A DNA stretch of 64,000 nt from Paenibacillus sp. ACRRX (GTDB lineage Bacteria; Bacillota; Bacilli; Paenibacillales; Paenibacillaceae): the NCBI RefSeq assembly GCF_022346885.1, contig NZ_JAKRNK010000005.1, positions 124,001-188,000 of the forward strand, given 5' to 3'. This document shows positions 53,442-64,000 of the stretch, in pieces. Made by a program: the position numbers and the translations under genes. Every line of letters begins with the position of its first letter. Position 1 is the stretch's first letter. The notes below the pieces were generated by a model. The model made no database searches. It was not told the DNA's origin and saw only the letters and a program-made list of their open reading frames with translations.

Positions 53442-54743
53442 TTATGAATAGTTGTCATAATATTGGTTTTTTTCCGCTCTAACGTTACTTTTTTGTAAAT
53501 AGGCATGCAACAGGAAACTGACTGTTGCCACTACAGCAATCGCAGCGGACACGCTCATCACAGCATGGAGTCCCCCGCTGTCATAAGCCGCACCTAAAGC
53601 AACTGGTCCTATCATTCTGCCTATGGAACTGATCCCACCTGCAACCCCCATGTAAAACGGAGCATTTCGACCAGCCCTCGCTGCCAGAAAGGCAGGGACA
53701 GCGGGTGATACAAGCATTTCCCCCAACGTGGCAATAATCATGGCTATAATAAAGCCGTTATAAGTCGGGAGAAGCAATATAACAACGTAAGCCAGGCCAT
53801 AAAGCACTGCACTCCATGTTAGCTGTGAAGTGACCGGTTGGGCGATTGTGCGCTTCATCCACGATGTTATCGGTTGCCCCACAAAAATAAGAATACCATT
53901 TAACGTCCACAGCCAGCTGTACATCTTCATTTCCATACCTTGATCGGTTATGTGAGGGGCAACACCGCTCCCCCACAAGCTGTTCGCCATCCATATCATC
54001 ATCGATCCTACAGATAGGAACAAATACAAGCGAACATTTCGTAATTGATCCCAAATCGTCAAGTCTGGAATCGCACCTTTATCAGGCATATGATCCAATT
54101 GGGTTCTTGCTCCCTTAACTGACGGAGTAGAGCTTGCCTTCACCACCGGGGCTGCCTCTTCCTTCATATGCTGCAAGAAGTAATAAAAAAAGACCGCAAA
54201 TGCTGCCGACGTGCCTGCATTTAGAATGAAAGTCAAATTAAATGAGATGTCAGCCAAAATTCCGCTTAAAGCCGTTCCTAGGGCCACACCAATATTATTG
54301 GCCACGTAAACCACATTAAACAGCTCGTCCCGCCGATCTGCCCAGCGGAACCCAATGAAAGATTGAATAGCTGGCTGCGATAGATTGCCTGTGAATCCGA
54401 TAACAAACATCGTCGCAATGTATCCCCACCAACTGGAGTAAGCGGTTACGACTAAGGAGGCTTGAAATACCGACGTTACAGCCAGAGCTCCTATTAATAA
54501 CTTTCTGACACCAAACTTGTAATAAAGGGACCCTCCGGCAAATTGTCCTAGAACGCTGCCTAGCATTTGCATCATAATAACAAAGCCAGCTTCTGCTAAC
54601 GAGCGATTAAGGACTTGATGCACAAAAATAGTCGTTAGAGGCCACATGAGGGCGGCACCTGTCGAATTAATCATACTGGCCCAAATAAATACGTTCATCT
54701 CACGTGTATAGCTGCGAAACATACCCACTGGAGAATACTTCAT
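53442..54743 (-). CDS. MFS transporter
   Basis: 433 aa from ATG 54743 (GGTGAT upstream). Twelve membrane helices in two halves with a central loop of about 40 residues rich in charged and Pro residues near residue 200. The first half contains GGSLYYKFGVRKLLIG, the MFS loop 2-3 signature. Drug/H+ antiporter-like family; no substrate evident. Monocistronic, between the 58-aa gene and gltB. Confidence 0.88.
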   Translation of the reverse strand: MKYSPVGMFRSYTREMNVFIWASMINSTGAALMWPLTTIFVHQVLNRSLAEAGFVIMMQMLGSVLGQFAGGSLYYKFGVRKLLIGALAVTSVFQASLVVTAYSSWWGYIATMFVIGFTGNLSQPAIQSFIGFRWADRRDELFNVVYVANNIGVALGTALSGILADISFNLTFILNAGTSAAFAVFFYYFLQHMKEEAAPVVKASSTPSVKGARTQLDHMPDKGAIPDLTIWDQLRNVRLYLFLSVGSMMIWMANSLWGSGVAPHITDQGMEMKMYSWLWTLNGILIFVGQPITSWMKRTIAQPVTSQLTWSAVLYGLAYVVILLLPTYNGFIIAMIIATLGEMLVSPAVPAFLAARAGRNAPFYMGVAGGISSIGRMIGPVALGAAYDSGGLHAVMSVSAAIAVVATVSFLLHAYLQKSNVRAEKNQYYDNYS

Positions 54744-54970
54744 ATCTGTGATCACCGTCTGTCCGTTTGAAATGAAGCATATGTAACACAAAGAACCTCA
54801 TCCCCAGGTTCGATATATGCTTGTATCGGCTAACTCTCAAAAAATCAACCATTACAAGTATATATCGTAGCCTAGGGTTAAGGTTCGTTCAAGGAATATT
54901 TTCGCAGTCTCTTCAGAACAGTTCATATGACAGAGACAACAATATCTACAATGTGGTCAAATTAACATTC

Positions 54971-57900
54971 TTAATTGCCACCAACTCGACTTAGCTCTCG
55001 CATATTGGCTTCAAATGCGGCCAATATCGCATCATCACCAACTAAGCCTTTTGCTTCAACCTTTGCAATCTGTTCCAGCATCCGCTTGTAATCCTTCGGT
55101 ATGACACGTACGAACTGAGACAGCTTCGTCTCCCAATCCGCCAATATTCGGCTTCCGACAGCACTCTCCGTATGTTGAACGTGCTTCTCAATCATTTGCT
55201 TCAAATAAGCCTGTTCCTGCTTATCTTCGACGCGCTCCAGGAGCACCATCTCCAGATTGCAGCGATTCACAAATGAATTGTCCGTATCCAAAATATAAGC
55301 TACACCACCCGACATTCCCGCTGCGAAGTTGCGGCCGGTCTGCCCCAACACAATAACTCGCCCGCCGGTCATGTATTCACAACCATGGTCGCCCACACCT
55401 TCAACAACCGTCTGCACACCTGAGTTTCGGACGGCAAAGCGCTCGCCTGCTATACCTCGAATAAAGGCTTCCCCGCTTGTTGCACCATAGAATGCCGTAT
55501 TCCCGATTATGACGTTGTCCTCTGCGGCGAAAGTTGCCTTCGCAGACGGCTTCACAATAAGCTTCCCGCCGGACAGTCCTTTGCCGACATAGTCGTTGCT
55601 GTCCCCCTCCACCGTCAACGTCATGCCACGCGGCACAAAGGCACCAAAGCTCTGGCCTGCCGACCCGACAAAGTTAAAGCGAATCGTATCCTCAGGCAAG
55701 CCGGCTGCTCCGTACTTTCGTGTGACTTCGCTTCCGAGAATCGTGCCAGTGGCGCGGTTGACGTTCGTAATTGGGAAGCTGCCTTCGACAACGATGCCGC
55801 TCTCAAGCGCAGCCTGCGCTGCAGGAACGAGCTTCTGAATATCCAGTGTCTCTTCCAGCAGATGATTCTGCTCACGAACTTTAATCCGAGCGGAACCTTC
55901 CGGCAGCTCCGGCTGGTGCAGAAGCGAGGACAAGTCCACATGCTTCGCTTTCCAATGGTCAACCGCTTCTTTTACATTCAAGCAGCCTGTCTGACCAATC
56001 ATGTCATCCATCGAGCGGAAGCCCAACTCCGCCATAATCTCGCGCAGTTCCTCTGCTACAAATGTCATAAAGTTCACAACGTGCTGCGGATCACCTTTAA
56101 AGTTCTTGCGCAGCTCTGGATTCTGCGTGGCTACGCCTACCGGACATGTATCCAACTGGCATACACGCATCATAATACATCCAACTACAACGAGCGGCGC
56201 AGTGGAGAAGCCGTATTCTTCAGCACCTAACAGCGCTGCAATCGCCAGATCACGACCCGTCATCATCTTGCCATCTGTCTCCAACTTCACGCGGTCACGC
56301 AAGTTGTTCAGAATGAGCGTCTGATGGGTCTCGGCAAGGCCAAGCTCCCAAGGCAAGCCCGCATGGCGAATGGAGCCTTGCGGTGATGCACCCGTCCCGC
56401 CATCATATCCGCTGACGAGGATAATGTCAGCGCGGCCTTTCGCAACGCCGGCTGCAATCGTGCCGACTCCGACCTCGGACACAAGCTTAACGTTAATCGA
56501 CGCACGGGGATTGGCGTTCTTTAAATCATAGATCAGCTCTGCCAAGTCCTCGATCGAATAAATATCATGATGCGGCGGAGGCGAAATTAAGCCTACACCT
56601 GGCGTAGAGCCACGCACTTCCGCAACCCAAGGATATACTTTTCGTCCTGGGAGCTGTCCGCCTTCTCCGGGCTTCGCCCCCTGCGCCATTTTTATCTGAA
56701 TCTCTTCTGCATTCACCAAGTAATTCGAGGTTACACCGAATCGACCCGATGCCACCTGCTTGATTGCGCTGCGGCGCCAGTCGCCATTCGCGTCCTTCAC
56801 GAATCGTGCTGGATCTTCGCCGCCCTCACCCGAATTCGACTTACCGCCGATTCGATTCATCGCGATGGCTAAACTCTCATGCGCTTCCTTCGAGATGGAG
56901 CCAAATGACATTGCTCCCGTCTTGAAACGTTTGAAGATCGAGGAAACACTTTCCACCTCATCAAGCGGAACAGCCGGGCCGATCGGCTTCATCTCTAACA
57001 ACGAGCGCAGATTGTTGTTATGATTATACTCGCCTAATACGAGATTAGAGTACTTCTTATAAAGCTTATAGTCACCTTTACGGCAAGCTTCTTGCAGCGT
57101 ATGGATCGTCTGTGGGTTAAACAGATGCTCCTCGCCGTTCTTACGCCATTGGTAATCTCCACCTGAATCGAGTTCTTTATCACGGCCCTCTTGGTCCGAG
57201 AATGCACGATTATGGTAGCTGAGTGCCTCAGCGGTAACTTCCTCTAGGCCAATGCCGCCGATTCGCGATGGCGTCCACGTAAAGTACTCATCTACGAACT
57301 CCGGCTTCAGGCCAATTGCTTCGAAAATCTGAGCGCCACGATATGATTGAACGGTTGAGATTCCCATCTTCGATAGAATCTTCACGACCCCTTTAGTTGC
57401 TGCCTTAATATAGTTCTTCACAGCCTTCTCATGGGAGATGCCGCGCAACAAGCCTTGGCGAATCATATCATCCAACGTCTCGAATGCCAGATAAGGGTTC
57501 ACTGCACTTACCCCATAACCGAGCAGCAATGCATAATGATGGACTTCGCGCGGTTCGCCTGATTCCAGCATCAGGCTGACCTTCGTACGTGTCCCTTGCC
57601 GGATCAAGTGATGATGCAGGCTCGACACAGCAAGTAATGCTGGAATGGCGGCATTCTCAGCATCAATGCCACGGTCAGACAAAATAATAATGTTATGTCC
57701 CTTGCCAATAACACGATCCGCTGCTTCGCACATCATCTTAATTGCGGCACGCAATCCTTCTGCTCCAGCAGATGCCGTGAACAAAATAGGAATCGTGATG
57801 GATTTAAAGCCAGGTCTGCGAATATGCCGCAGCTTTGCAAACTCCTCATTTGCAAGCACAGGCGTCGCAAGCTTAATGTGACGGCAGCTCTCCGGCTCTG

Positions 57901-59569
57901 GATGAAGCAAGTTGCGCTCCGGCCCAATCGTTGTGCCAGTCGCTGTCACGATCTCTTCACGAATCGCATCGATAGGCGGATTCGTAACTTGAGCAAATAA
58001 TTGCTTAAAGTAGTTGTACAAACGTTGAGGACGGTCCGACAGCACAGCGAGCGGCGCATCGTACCCCATGGAACCGATCGGCTCCATGCCGCTCATCGCC
58101 ATCGGTTCCAGTGTCTTGCGCAAGTCTTCGAACGTGAAGCCAAATGCCTGCTGACGCTGCTGTACATTCTCATGCTTCGGCTCGATTACCTCAGGTGCTT
58201 CGGGAAGATCCTCCAGACCAACGAGATGCTCATCGAGCCACTGCTGATATGGGTTCTCCGCTACGATCTGCGCCTTGACTTCCTCATCTGATATAATACG
58301 GCCTTCCGCCGTGTCGACAAGTAAAATACGTCCTGGACGCAGACGATCCTTATATAAGATACGTTCTGGTGCGATATCCAGTACGCCCACTTCCGAACTG
58401 AGTACGATCAGATCATCCTTTGTTACATAATAACGTGATGGACGTAAGCCATTTCGGTCAAGTATAGCGCCTATTTGTATGCCGTCCGTAAAAGCCATAG
58501 CCGCCGGTCCGTCCCAAGGCTCCATCATCGTGCTGTGGTACTCGTAAAATGCTCGCTTGGCCGGATCCATACTCTCATGGTTGGACCATGGCTCAGGTAC
58601 CATCATCATGGCTACATGTGGCAGCGGTCGCCCTGACAAATACAAAAATTCAAACGTGTTATCAAACATTGCCGTATCCGATCCATCCGGGTTAATAACC
58701 GGCTTGATCTTCGCCAGTTCCTCTCCAAATATGTCAGACTGGCATAACGTCTCACGTGCGTGCATCCAGTTTACATTGCCGCGCAGCGTATTGATCTCAC
58801 CGTTATGAATCATAAAACGGTATGGATGGGCACGCTCCCAGCTAGGGAACGTATTGGTGCTGAAGCGAGAGTGAACAAGCGCAATAGCCGATTCAAATGC
58901 TGGCTGCTGTAGATCAAGATAGAAGTGCCCTACTTGTTCTGTCGTCAACATCCCTTTGTATACGATCTTGCGGCAAGACATAGAGGGAATGTAGAAGGTG
59001 TCCGCTCCAGCTTCGCCAGTATAACGAATGGCCTGCTCTGCCCGCTTGCGAATTAAATAAAGCTTACGCTCAAATGCGAGATCTTCCTGAATGTCCGCAC
59101 TGCGGCCGATAAACACCTGACGCACATAAGGTTTAACAGACTTTGCAGATTGTCCCAATGTTTCATCATTTGTAGGTACCGTACGATATCCGAGAAAAAG
59201 TTGTCCTTCCTCTTCCACGATACGACGCATCGCTGCCTCGTGACGTTCACGCAGCTCTGTATCTTGCGACATAAAGAGCATGCCCACACCGTAACGACCA
59301 GCTTCTGGCAGGTCCACATCATGAGCCTTCATCTCCTGTACAAAGAAACGGTGCGGAATCTGCAGCATAATGCCTGCTCCATCCCCCGTATTCGGCTCAC
59401 TGCCTTGACCTCCGCGATGCTCCATACTGACCAACACGGTCAACGCTTGACGAACGATATCGTGGGACTTCTGTCCTTTGATATGAGCGACGAATCCCAT
59501 ACCGCAAGCGTCTTTCTCATACTGCGGGTCGTATAATCCTTGCTTCGTAGGTATACCGTATTGTTTCAT
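54971..59569 (-). CDS. gltB: Glutamate synthase (NADPH) large subunit
   Basis: 1532 aa, full length. N-terminal class II glutaminase with the nucleophile Cys at residue 22 ([11 protein letters not shown]), which is liberated after pro-peptide removal. FMN/synthase domain with [20 protein letters not shown] and the 3Fe-4S Cys set in [20 protein letters not shown]-terminal GXGXG beta-helix ([36 protein letters not shown]). Converts glutamine and 2-oxoglutarate to two glutamates. No gltD small subunit is in the window, unlike the common gltBD order. Confidence 0.97.
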   Translation of the reverse strand: MKQYGIPTKQGLYDPQYEKDACGMGFVAHIKGQKSHDIVRQALTVLVSMEHRGGQGSEPNTGDGAGIMLQIPHRFFVQEMKAHDVDLPEAGRYGVGMLFMSQDTELRERHEAAMRRIVEEEGQLFLGYRTVPTNDETLGQSAKSVKPYVRQVFIGRSADIQEDLAFERKLYLIRKRAEQAIRYTGEAGADTFYIPSMSCRKIVYKGMLTTEQVGHFYLDLQQPAFESAIALVHSRFSTNTFPSWERAHPYRFMIHNGEINTLRGNVNWMHARETLCQSDIFGEELAKIKPVINPDGSDTAMFDNTFEFLYLSGRPLPHVAMMMVPEPWSNHESMDPAKRAFYEYHSTMMEPWDGPAAMAFTDGIQIGAILDRNGLRPSRYYVTKDDLIVLSSEVGVLDIAPERILYKDRLRPGRILLVDTAEGRIISDEEVKAQIVAENPYQQWLDEHLVGLEDLPEAPEVIEPKHENVQQRQQAFGFTFEDLRKTLEPMAMSGMEPIGSMGYDAPLAVLSDRPQRLYNYFKQLFAQVTNPPIDAIREEIVTATGTTIGPERNLLHPEPESCRHIKLATPVLANEEFAKLRHIRRPGFKSITIPILFTASAGAEGLRAAIKMMCEAADRVIGKGHNIIILSDRGIDAENAAIPALLAVSSLHHHLIRQGTRTKVSLMLESGEPREVHHYALLLGYGVSAVNPYLAFETLDDMIRQGLLRGISHEKAVKNYIKAATKGVVKILSKMGISTVQSYRGAQIFEAIGLKPEFVDEYFTWTPSRIGGIGLEEVTAEALSYHNRAFSDQEGRDKELDSGGDYQWRKNGEEHLFNPQTIHTLQEACRKGDYKLYKKYSNLVLGEYNHNNNLRSLLEMKPIGPAVPLDEVESVSSIFKRFKTGAMSFGSISKEAHESLAIAMNRIGGKSNSGEGGEDPARFVKDANGDWRRSAIKQVASGRFGVTSNYLVNAEEIQIKMAQGAKPGEGGQLPGRKVYPWVAEVRGSTPGVGLISPPPHHDIYSIEDLAELIYDLKNANPRASINVKLVSEVGVGTIAAGVAKGRADIILVSGYDGGTGASPQGSIRHAGLPWELGLAETHQTLILNNLRDRVKLETDGKMMTGRDLAIAALLGAEEYGFSTAPLVVVGCIMMRVCQLDTCPVGVATQNPELRKNFKGDPQHVVNFMTFVAEELREIMAELGFRSMDDMIGQTGCLNVKEAVDHWKAKHVDLSSLLHQPELPEGSARIKVREQNHLLEETLDIQKLVPAAQAALESGIVVEGSFPITNVNRATGTILGSEVTRKYGAAGLPEDTIRFNFVGSAGQSFGAFVPRGMTLTVEGDSNDYVGKGLSGGKLIVKPSAKATFAAEDNVIIGNTAFYGATSGEAFIRGIAGERFAVRNSGVQTVVEGVGDHGCEYMTGGRVIVLGQTGRNFAAGMSGGVAYILDTDNSFVNRCNLEMVLLERVEDKQEQAYLKQMIEKHVQHTESAVGSRILADWETKLSQFVRVIPKDYKRMLEQIAKVEAKGLVGDDAILAAFEANMRELSRVGGN

Positions 59570-59984
59570 TGGGAAGCAACCTTTCTATATGTTATTTAAT
59601 TCAGGTATGTCCGATATTTATAATTATTCATTTTAGTTATTATATCATTTTAGCACCGTACCTATTTGGTGGCAATTTATTATTTTTATGGAGCCGATAA
59701 CTTTTCTTTTTATTACGAGTTTCCAATAACAGCAATATTCGCTAAAATTCATAAGAAGCCCCGTCCACAAAGGGATATTCAAGTTTGTCCTCCCTATTGT
59801 GGGCTTGCATTTTTCGCATACTTCTATAAGTTAATACAGCACACCAACAAAGAAAACGCATTCATGAATAATTGTATAATTATACGTATTTATGAATAAA
59901 ATTTTGTGTAGAAAGCTACAAATATTCATCCGATAAGTCTAAATGATTCCTCTCTACTCCTCCTACCCAGAACAATCTGTACAT
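59570..59984. other. AT-rich intergenic region upstream of gltB
   Basis: About 415 nt of AT-rich sequence. On the minus strand there is TATAAT within GATATAATAAC about 80 nt before the gltB start, a candidate -10 element without a good -35. AAAGGTTGC sits before the ATG. A 77-codon plus-strand frame (59666-59899) lacks an RBS and looks random. No GltC-type site is recognisable. Confidence 0.4.
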
Positions 59985-59987
59985 CAC

Positions 59988-60020
59988 AAAAAACGCAGCC
60001 TCCATAAGGAGGGCTGCGTT
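59988..60020 (-). terminator. Terminator of the Big2-repeat gene
   Basis: On the minus strand AACGCAGCCCTCC/GGAGG-CTGCGTT with a 4-nt loop, followed by TTTTTTGTG, about 95 nt after the stop at 60113. Confidence 0.85.
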
Positions 60021-60112
60021 AATAGTTGGGGTCAAAACCCCTCTTATCGTTGAATCTATTATCTTTCTACTACGACTATTAAAAATTCTTGCCTATACGA
60101 AATATAGAGTTC

Positions 60113-62323
60113 CTATTTCACACTTACACGTACGGATGTTGACTTTCCATCAAATGTGATTTTGATGGATGCACTGCCTTTAGCAGCTCCAACTACAGTA
60201 CCACGCTCCACTTTAACCTTGGTGCTGCTAGGCACCCATGTCGCTTGTGGTGTGACATCAACTACTTCACCTGTGTCATAGATCGCGCTAACTTTCCAGG
60301 AAGCACTTTGGCCTACTGTCAGTTTGATCGAGGTAGGTGTTGCTTCAAGCTTCACGAGGCGCGGCTTCACATGAACCGGCACTTCCAGCTTATTGCCTTG
60401 GAATTCGCCAACTAGCTTCGTGCTGCCAATAACGATACCTTTAACACTGGAGCCACGAACAGTGGCTACCTTTTCATTTTCTGACTTCCATTCGATACGC
60501 GAAGTTAGGGTAATCGATTTGCCGTTGCGCTGCTTACCTATTACTTTGACAGATTGGGACTTGTTTGCAGTTAAGTATACAATCTCTGGTGCGATCTCAA
60601 ACGCTACGATTTCCTCTTCGATCGTGCCTTTTAAGGAAATCTTTACGTTAGAGAACGTTCCGTTAAGTGTCACTTTGCTTGCAACAAGACCTTTCATCTT
60701 CCCTTCACGAACGAGCAGGTTAGGGGAACTGGACTCCCATTTAATCTCTTGGGATACATCCTTCTCTTCACCATCTGTATAAACTACCGTTACCGTTGGC
60801 GAAGGTACTTCTCGACCCGTCACCAAAGCAAGTTCTTCCGTATTCGCGCGCAGCAGCAGTGCTTTGCGATTTACTACCGTTTTCATCGTTAACGTGTAGC
60901 CATGAACATTAGCCGTTACTTGTGTCTCGCCTGTGCTGACACCTACTAATTTGTCATCGTCTACTTTAGCGATGGCTGGGTTCGCGGAAGTCCAATTTAC
61001 AACCTCGCTAATATCAATCTTATCGCCACTGAATGTAATGCCCTGTACTTTAGGGAACGGCTTGGATTCATCTACGAACAATTCTTCCTTGCGCTCCTTG
61101 ATGCCGTTTGCATCCGGCTTTACCGCTTCCGTCCATTCGATACTTTGAATAGATGGATATACCGTAATCTCAACAGACTTCGTTAAGCCTTTATAGCTTG
61201 CTGTAATCGTTGTCGTACCCGCACTTTTAAATGAAACGAGCCCTTTTTCCACCGTAGCGGCCATCACATTGCTGGAAGTCCATTCTGCGTCAACCGTAAC
61301 TTCCTCTTGACCACCTTGATTGTTTAATACAAATGTTTTCACTTGAATCGGGTTATCGCCTAACATGGCATGCTGCTTCTTGTCTGGTGTCATTCGCATC
61401 GCCAAATGGGAGGTGCGAACTACCGCTGTCACAGATGCTGTGCGACCCAAGTAAGAGGCTGTAATCGAAGCCGTGCCGACATTAACAGGCTTAACGACCC
61501 CTTTTTTCACTTCAATAATGTTAGCATCACTAGTCGTCCACTCGGCATTCTCAGTAACAACATCAACACTGCCATCCGGCTTCTTAGCCGTCAAGACCAG
61601 CGCTTGCTCTGTTCCACCGTAAGTGAACTCCAACAATTGATTAGGAGCAATCTTAAGCTCATCGTACGGAATACCTACGGTCAACTTGATCTTCTTCTCG
61701 ATCCCTTTATGCTTAACCGTAATGTCTGCGTTACCTTTAGCTTTTAACTTAATGCTGCCTTTGGATACCTCTGCAACTTCTGTATTCGAAGAAGACCAGG
61801 CTGCATCTGCCGTCACATCGTTTTCCACGGAAGATCCTTTATCGAAAGCATACACTTTCCAATTGGGCTTCATACCAAGCATAACGTTCAGCTCAGATGC
61901 CACTTCTTGTCCTGAATCTGCATTACGTACATAAATTTTGTCATACAGAAACTCCGACGTAACTGTCTTCTTAATGACAAACCCCTGGTATTTAGCTGTA
62001 ACTTCCACGCTGCCCTTGCCTACGCCTTTCACCCAACCTGCATCCACTGTTGCGATGGTAGAGTTCTGTGAAGACCATTCCGCAAGCCCAGTTACGTCTC
62101 GTAGTTCAGTTGAACTGTCTTTTTGAATTGTGGCCAGTACTTTTAATTGAATCGATTGTCCTTCCACAACAACGGATACCGGATTAATAGATGATTCGAA
62201 TTGCAGGCCGATGACTTTCTCTGCCGCTGCATGAATTGTCGTATTAAACGGCAGCATACCTACCATAAGCGCAAGAACCAGTAGCCCTGCAAACCAAGAT
62301 GTCGACTTATGTCTAACGTTCAC
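60113..62323 (-). CDS. Secreted Big2 (bacterial Ig-like) repeat protein
   Basis: 736 aa. Signal peptide of about 32 residues (WFAGLLVLALMVGMLPF, cleavage near AAA). Roughly eight Ig-like group 2 repeats of 80-90 residues each follow. Each has a W-x-S/T-S core, for example AEWSSQNSTIATVDAGWVKG, AAWSSSNTEVAEVSKGSIKL and AEWTSSNVMAATVEKGLVSF, then GTxxITAxYxG. No sortase motif, SLH domain or catalytic domain is visible, so it is probably released or held by unknown means. It may be adhesive or structural at the surface. Single gene with its own terminator. Confidence 0.9.
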   Translation of the reverse strand: MNVRHKSTSWFAGLLVLALMVGMLPFNTTIHAAAEKVIGLQFESSINPVSVVVEGQSIQLKVLATIQKDSSTELRDVTGLAEWSSQNSTIATVDAGWVKGVGKGSVEVTAKYQGFVIKKTVTSEFLYDKIYVRNADSGQEVASELNVMLGMKPNWKVYAFDKGSSVENDVTADAAWSSSNTEVAEVSKGSIKLKAKGNADITVKHKGIEKKIKLTVGIPYDELKIAPNQLLEFTYGGTEQALVLTAKKPDGSVDVVTENAEWTTSDANIIEVKKGVVKPVNVGTASITASYLGRTASVTAVVRTSHLAMRMTPDKKQHAMLGDNPIQVKTFVLNNQGGQEEVTVDAEWTSSNVMAATVEKGLVSFKSAGTTTITASYKGLTKSVEITVYPSIQSIEWTEAVKPDANGIKERKEELFVDESKPFPKVQGITFSGDKIDISEVVNWTSANPAIAKVDDDKLVGVSTGETQVTANVHGYTLTMKTVVNRKALLLRANTEELALVTGREVPSPTVTVVYTDGEEKDVSQEIKWESSSPNLLVREGKMKGLVASKVTLNGTFSNVKISLKGTIEEEIVAFEIAPEIVYLTANKSQSVKVIGKQRNGKSITLTSRIEWKSENEKVATVRGSSVKGIVIGSTKLVGEFQGNKLEVPVHVKPRLVKLEATPTSIKLTVGQSASWKVSAIYDTGEVVDVTPQATWVPSSTKVKVERGTVVGAAKGSASIKITFDGKSTSVRVSVK

Positions 62324-62599
62324 CCTATCTTCCCCTTCCTTGTTCCAGTTACTATTAATGAAGCAACACAGTATATATTTATATAACGGTCATCGCAACC
62401 CGATTATTTATGTTCTATCGACAATTTCCATTAAATATGTTCAAAATGGGACTATCTAACTATCCCCCTTCCTTCTCTTACTAAATTGAAAGCTAGCTGT
62501 CACGCATACCGATGGCTGCTGTAACCGTATTTTCGTACACTAAGGACATCAAGTTATTCGGATAAAAACGATATAGGAACCAGAAAGGTGGATATCATA

Positions 62600-63250
62600 A
62601 TGAGATCACGTAAACATCCCTTCACAGTCGGAATTGGAGCTGCGCTTTTGATGCTGACAAACACAATTAAACGCTCCGCATATTCAAGCGCTCCCGCAGA
62701 CAGTATCGTATTGACAGGTACGCAGCAGCAGAACAAAAACGCTGTTCACTCCATGCAGAAGCACGTTGTATCACAACGAACTTTTAAAGCAACACGAATT
62801 GTAAATGGACAGCAAGCTTGCCTGGTCTTGTCCCATTCCACTTTTCGCGAGCTCACTACCCATGGCATCTTGCAGCAAGTAACGGAAAGAGGCTTGCAAA
62901 ATGTGACTGCAAACCTGTCATTGGATTGTACGATCACTTACAGATTTGGACGCAGTCCCAATCAGGAAGAACTTTCCCTCTTGGGCGATAATCATGTGAA
63001 GCCTCAATATGGCGGTTTTATCGTTGTTGGGCAAGGAAATCCTTATTATAGCAGCCTGATCGTGACGGATACGATATCTGCTGAACACAGCCTCTCAGGA
63101 GAAGCGATTCAAATAGCGGTGATCACATGCAGCAAGGATCCCAAAACATTGGTTTCCGACATTCTGCAAGCCGGCAGCGATATTCAACTGGTTCGCTCAC
63201 GCCGTGTTTCCGCTGGTTATCCTATAAGAAAAGCGTCCTATCACAGTTAA
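62600..63250 (+). CDS. Exported or anchored protein of unknown function
   Basis: 216 aa from ATG 62600, with AAAGGTGG 8 nt upstream; a GTG at 62588 is the longer choice. N-terminal hydrophobic stretch (TVGIGAALLMLTNTI, residues about 8-22) behind basic residues suggests a membrane anchor or signal peptide. The remainder is mixed, with NVTANLSLDCTITYRFGRS near residue 95 and KPQYGGFIVVGQGNPYYSSL near 135. I recognise no family. Only two Cys in the mature part. A terminator overlaps its stop codon. Confidence 0.65.
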   Translation: MRSRKHPFTVGIGAALLMLTNTIKRSAYSSAPADSIVLTGTQQQNKNAVHSMQKHVVSQRTFKATRIVNGQQACLVLSHSTFRELTTHGILQQVTERGLQNVTANLSLDCTITYRFGRSPNQEELSLLGDNHVKPQYGGFIVVGQGNPYYSSLIVTDTISAEHSLSGEAIQIAVITCSKDPKTLVSDILQAGSDIQLVRSRRVSAGYPIRKASYHS

Positions 63251-63270
63251 TGTGAGCGGGCGCTTTTATC
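63229..63270 (+). terminator. Terminator overlapping a stop codon
   Basis: AAAGCG-TCC-TATCACA with TGTGAGC-GGG-CGCTTT around the TAA at 63248-63250, followed by TTTATCATTTT. Confidence 0.75.
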
Positions 63271-63382
63271 ATTTTACCTTCTATATAATACATATCTCTT
63301 TTGACATCTTATTATTACATCTGAGCAGCAGCACAATCTGGCCTAACTGTGCCAAAAACAACTTCAACTACTCTCACAAGAT

Positions 63383-64000
63383 TTATTTACCCAGAAACAT
63401 CTGCACGGCTTTATTAGACGGATGCTGTACGGACAATCTCGTCCCCAGCTCATACACCCCGGCGCATGCCACCATCGTTAACAGATACGTCGCAAATAGC
63501 ATTCCATATGAGTTGTACCAATAAGAGCCTATAGCTTTTAAGCCTTCCAAAATAAGTACATGTGCCAGAAATATAAAAAACGCATACTTCCCCAGCCTCA
63601 CAAACACTTTCATCCATGCTGCTTCAGCAGCAACCAAAGCTAATTTCCAGAACCATAGGATGGAACAACAGGCATACACCAGCACGCTCACCCGGTAGAA
63701 ATGCAAAGAATTGCCGAGGTCAGAAGAAGCTGCAAAAGAAAAATGGACATCGATAATGGTAATGCCAAGCGACACCATATAGATGAAGGTAAAAACAGCA
63801 ATGGAGCTTCTGCGGATAAACTGTGTTACCTTGTCCAAATGCATGCCGACAGCCATCCCTGCTATAAAATACAACATCATCCCCATAAAAGTAGGCACGA
63901 TCATAATCTCCCATCCCTTTGCGATAGCAGCAGGAAGATAACGGAATGAAGTCATATAGTTAAATTGGTAAGCCACATAATATAGCAACTGCAGCAGCGC
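63383..64000 (-). CDS. Acyltransferase 3 family protein (partial)
   Basis: Frame open at base 64000 and ends at 63383, so only the C-terminal 205 residues are visible. Six membrane helices: for example IVPTFMGMMLYFIAGMAVGM, SIAVFTFIYMVSLGITII, VLVYACCSILWFWKLALV and GKYAFFIFLAHVLILEGLKA. The helix with FFIFLAHVLI near the end matches the OafA/Oac acyltransferase-3 family, which O-acylates surface sugars at the membrane. The catalytic N-terminal part with His is outside the window. Confidence 0.82.
   Translation of the reverse strand, partial: ALLQLLYYVAYQFNYMTSFRYLPAAIAKGWEIMIVPTFMGMMLYFIAGMAVGMHLDKVTQFIRRSSIAVFTFIYMVSLGITIIDVHFSFAASSDLGNSLHFYRVSVLVYACCSILWFWKLALVAAEAAWMKVFVRLGKYAFFIFLAHVLILEGLKAIGSYWYNSYGMLFATYLLTMVACAGVYELGTRLSVQHPSNKAVQMFLGK

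Noticed and set aside
59666-59899. 77-codon plus-strand frame upstream of gltB
   Set aside because: No RBS; AT-rich composition with irregular residues; probably chance.

Overview
The window looks like chromosome of a Gram-positive Bacillota member, most likely Paenibacillaceae. The reasons are strong AGGAGG-type ribosome binding sites with many TTG/GTG starts, an RRNPP-type receptor with its own short exported peptide, a SCIFF ranthipeptide pair, a Bacillales-style eps operon with an EAR-like RNA, and an LCP wall-polymer enzyme. No rRNA, canonical tRNA, transposase, phage gene or CRISPR array was seen.

Region 1 (1-11.6 kb) is an RNA-repair and stress island. Read on the minus strand it runs: a conserved leader element, three tandem Y-RNA-like structured RNAs, Ro60/TROVE, YcgL-type nucleotidyltransferase, RtcB ligase, and a Hen1 N-domain-like protein cut by the window edge. 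Two WYL-domain regulators are divergent from it. A peptide-sensing receptor with a 38-aa pro-peptide follows, then a large TerD-domain protein. Upstream of the TerD gene is a second copy of the same leader element and two more tandem hairpin RNAs that share the Y-RNA-like helix/internal-loop plan. This pairing of Ro60 and TerD loci through a shared RNA architecture is the most interesting thing in the window. One of the Y-like RNAs contains an almost complete circularly permuted tRNA.

Region 2 (11.9-26.9 kb) holds accessory and housekeeping genes: a lipoprotein flavin reductase, the SCIFF peptide and its radical SAM maturase, DUF6273 and DUF1259 proteins, a PLD-helicase-DUF3427/NUDIX pair (candidate defence or repair), an M20 dipeptidase, cardiolipin synthase, and an M23 peptidase/bactofilin pair.

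Region 3 (27-52.3 kb) is one long minus-strand exopolysaccharide locus. In transcription order it runs PilZ, PHP phosphatase, Wzz-like protein, tyrosine kinase, EAR RNA, PglF-type dehydratase, Wzx, Wzy, glycosyltransferases with UDP-sugar enzymes (GalU, Ugd, two epimerases), a PglD/PglE/PglC-like bacillosamine-type set, a sugar formyltransferase, a FemAB-like transferase, a beta-helix protein, RmlC, RmlD and LCP. A divergent XRE regulator at 52.6 kb sits behind three operator-like palindromes.

Region 4 (53-64 kb) has a 58-aa protein, an MFS transporter, glutamate synthase large subunit, a Big2-repeat surface protein, a secreted or anchored protein of unknown function and a truncated acyltransferase-3.
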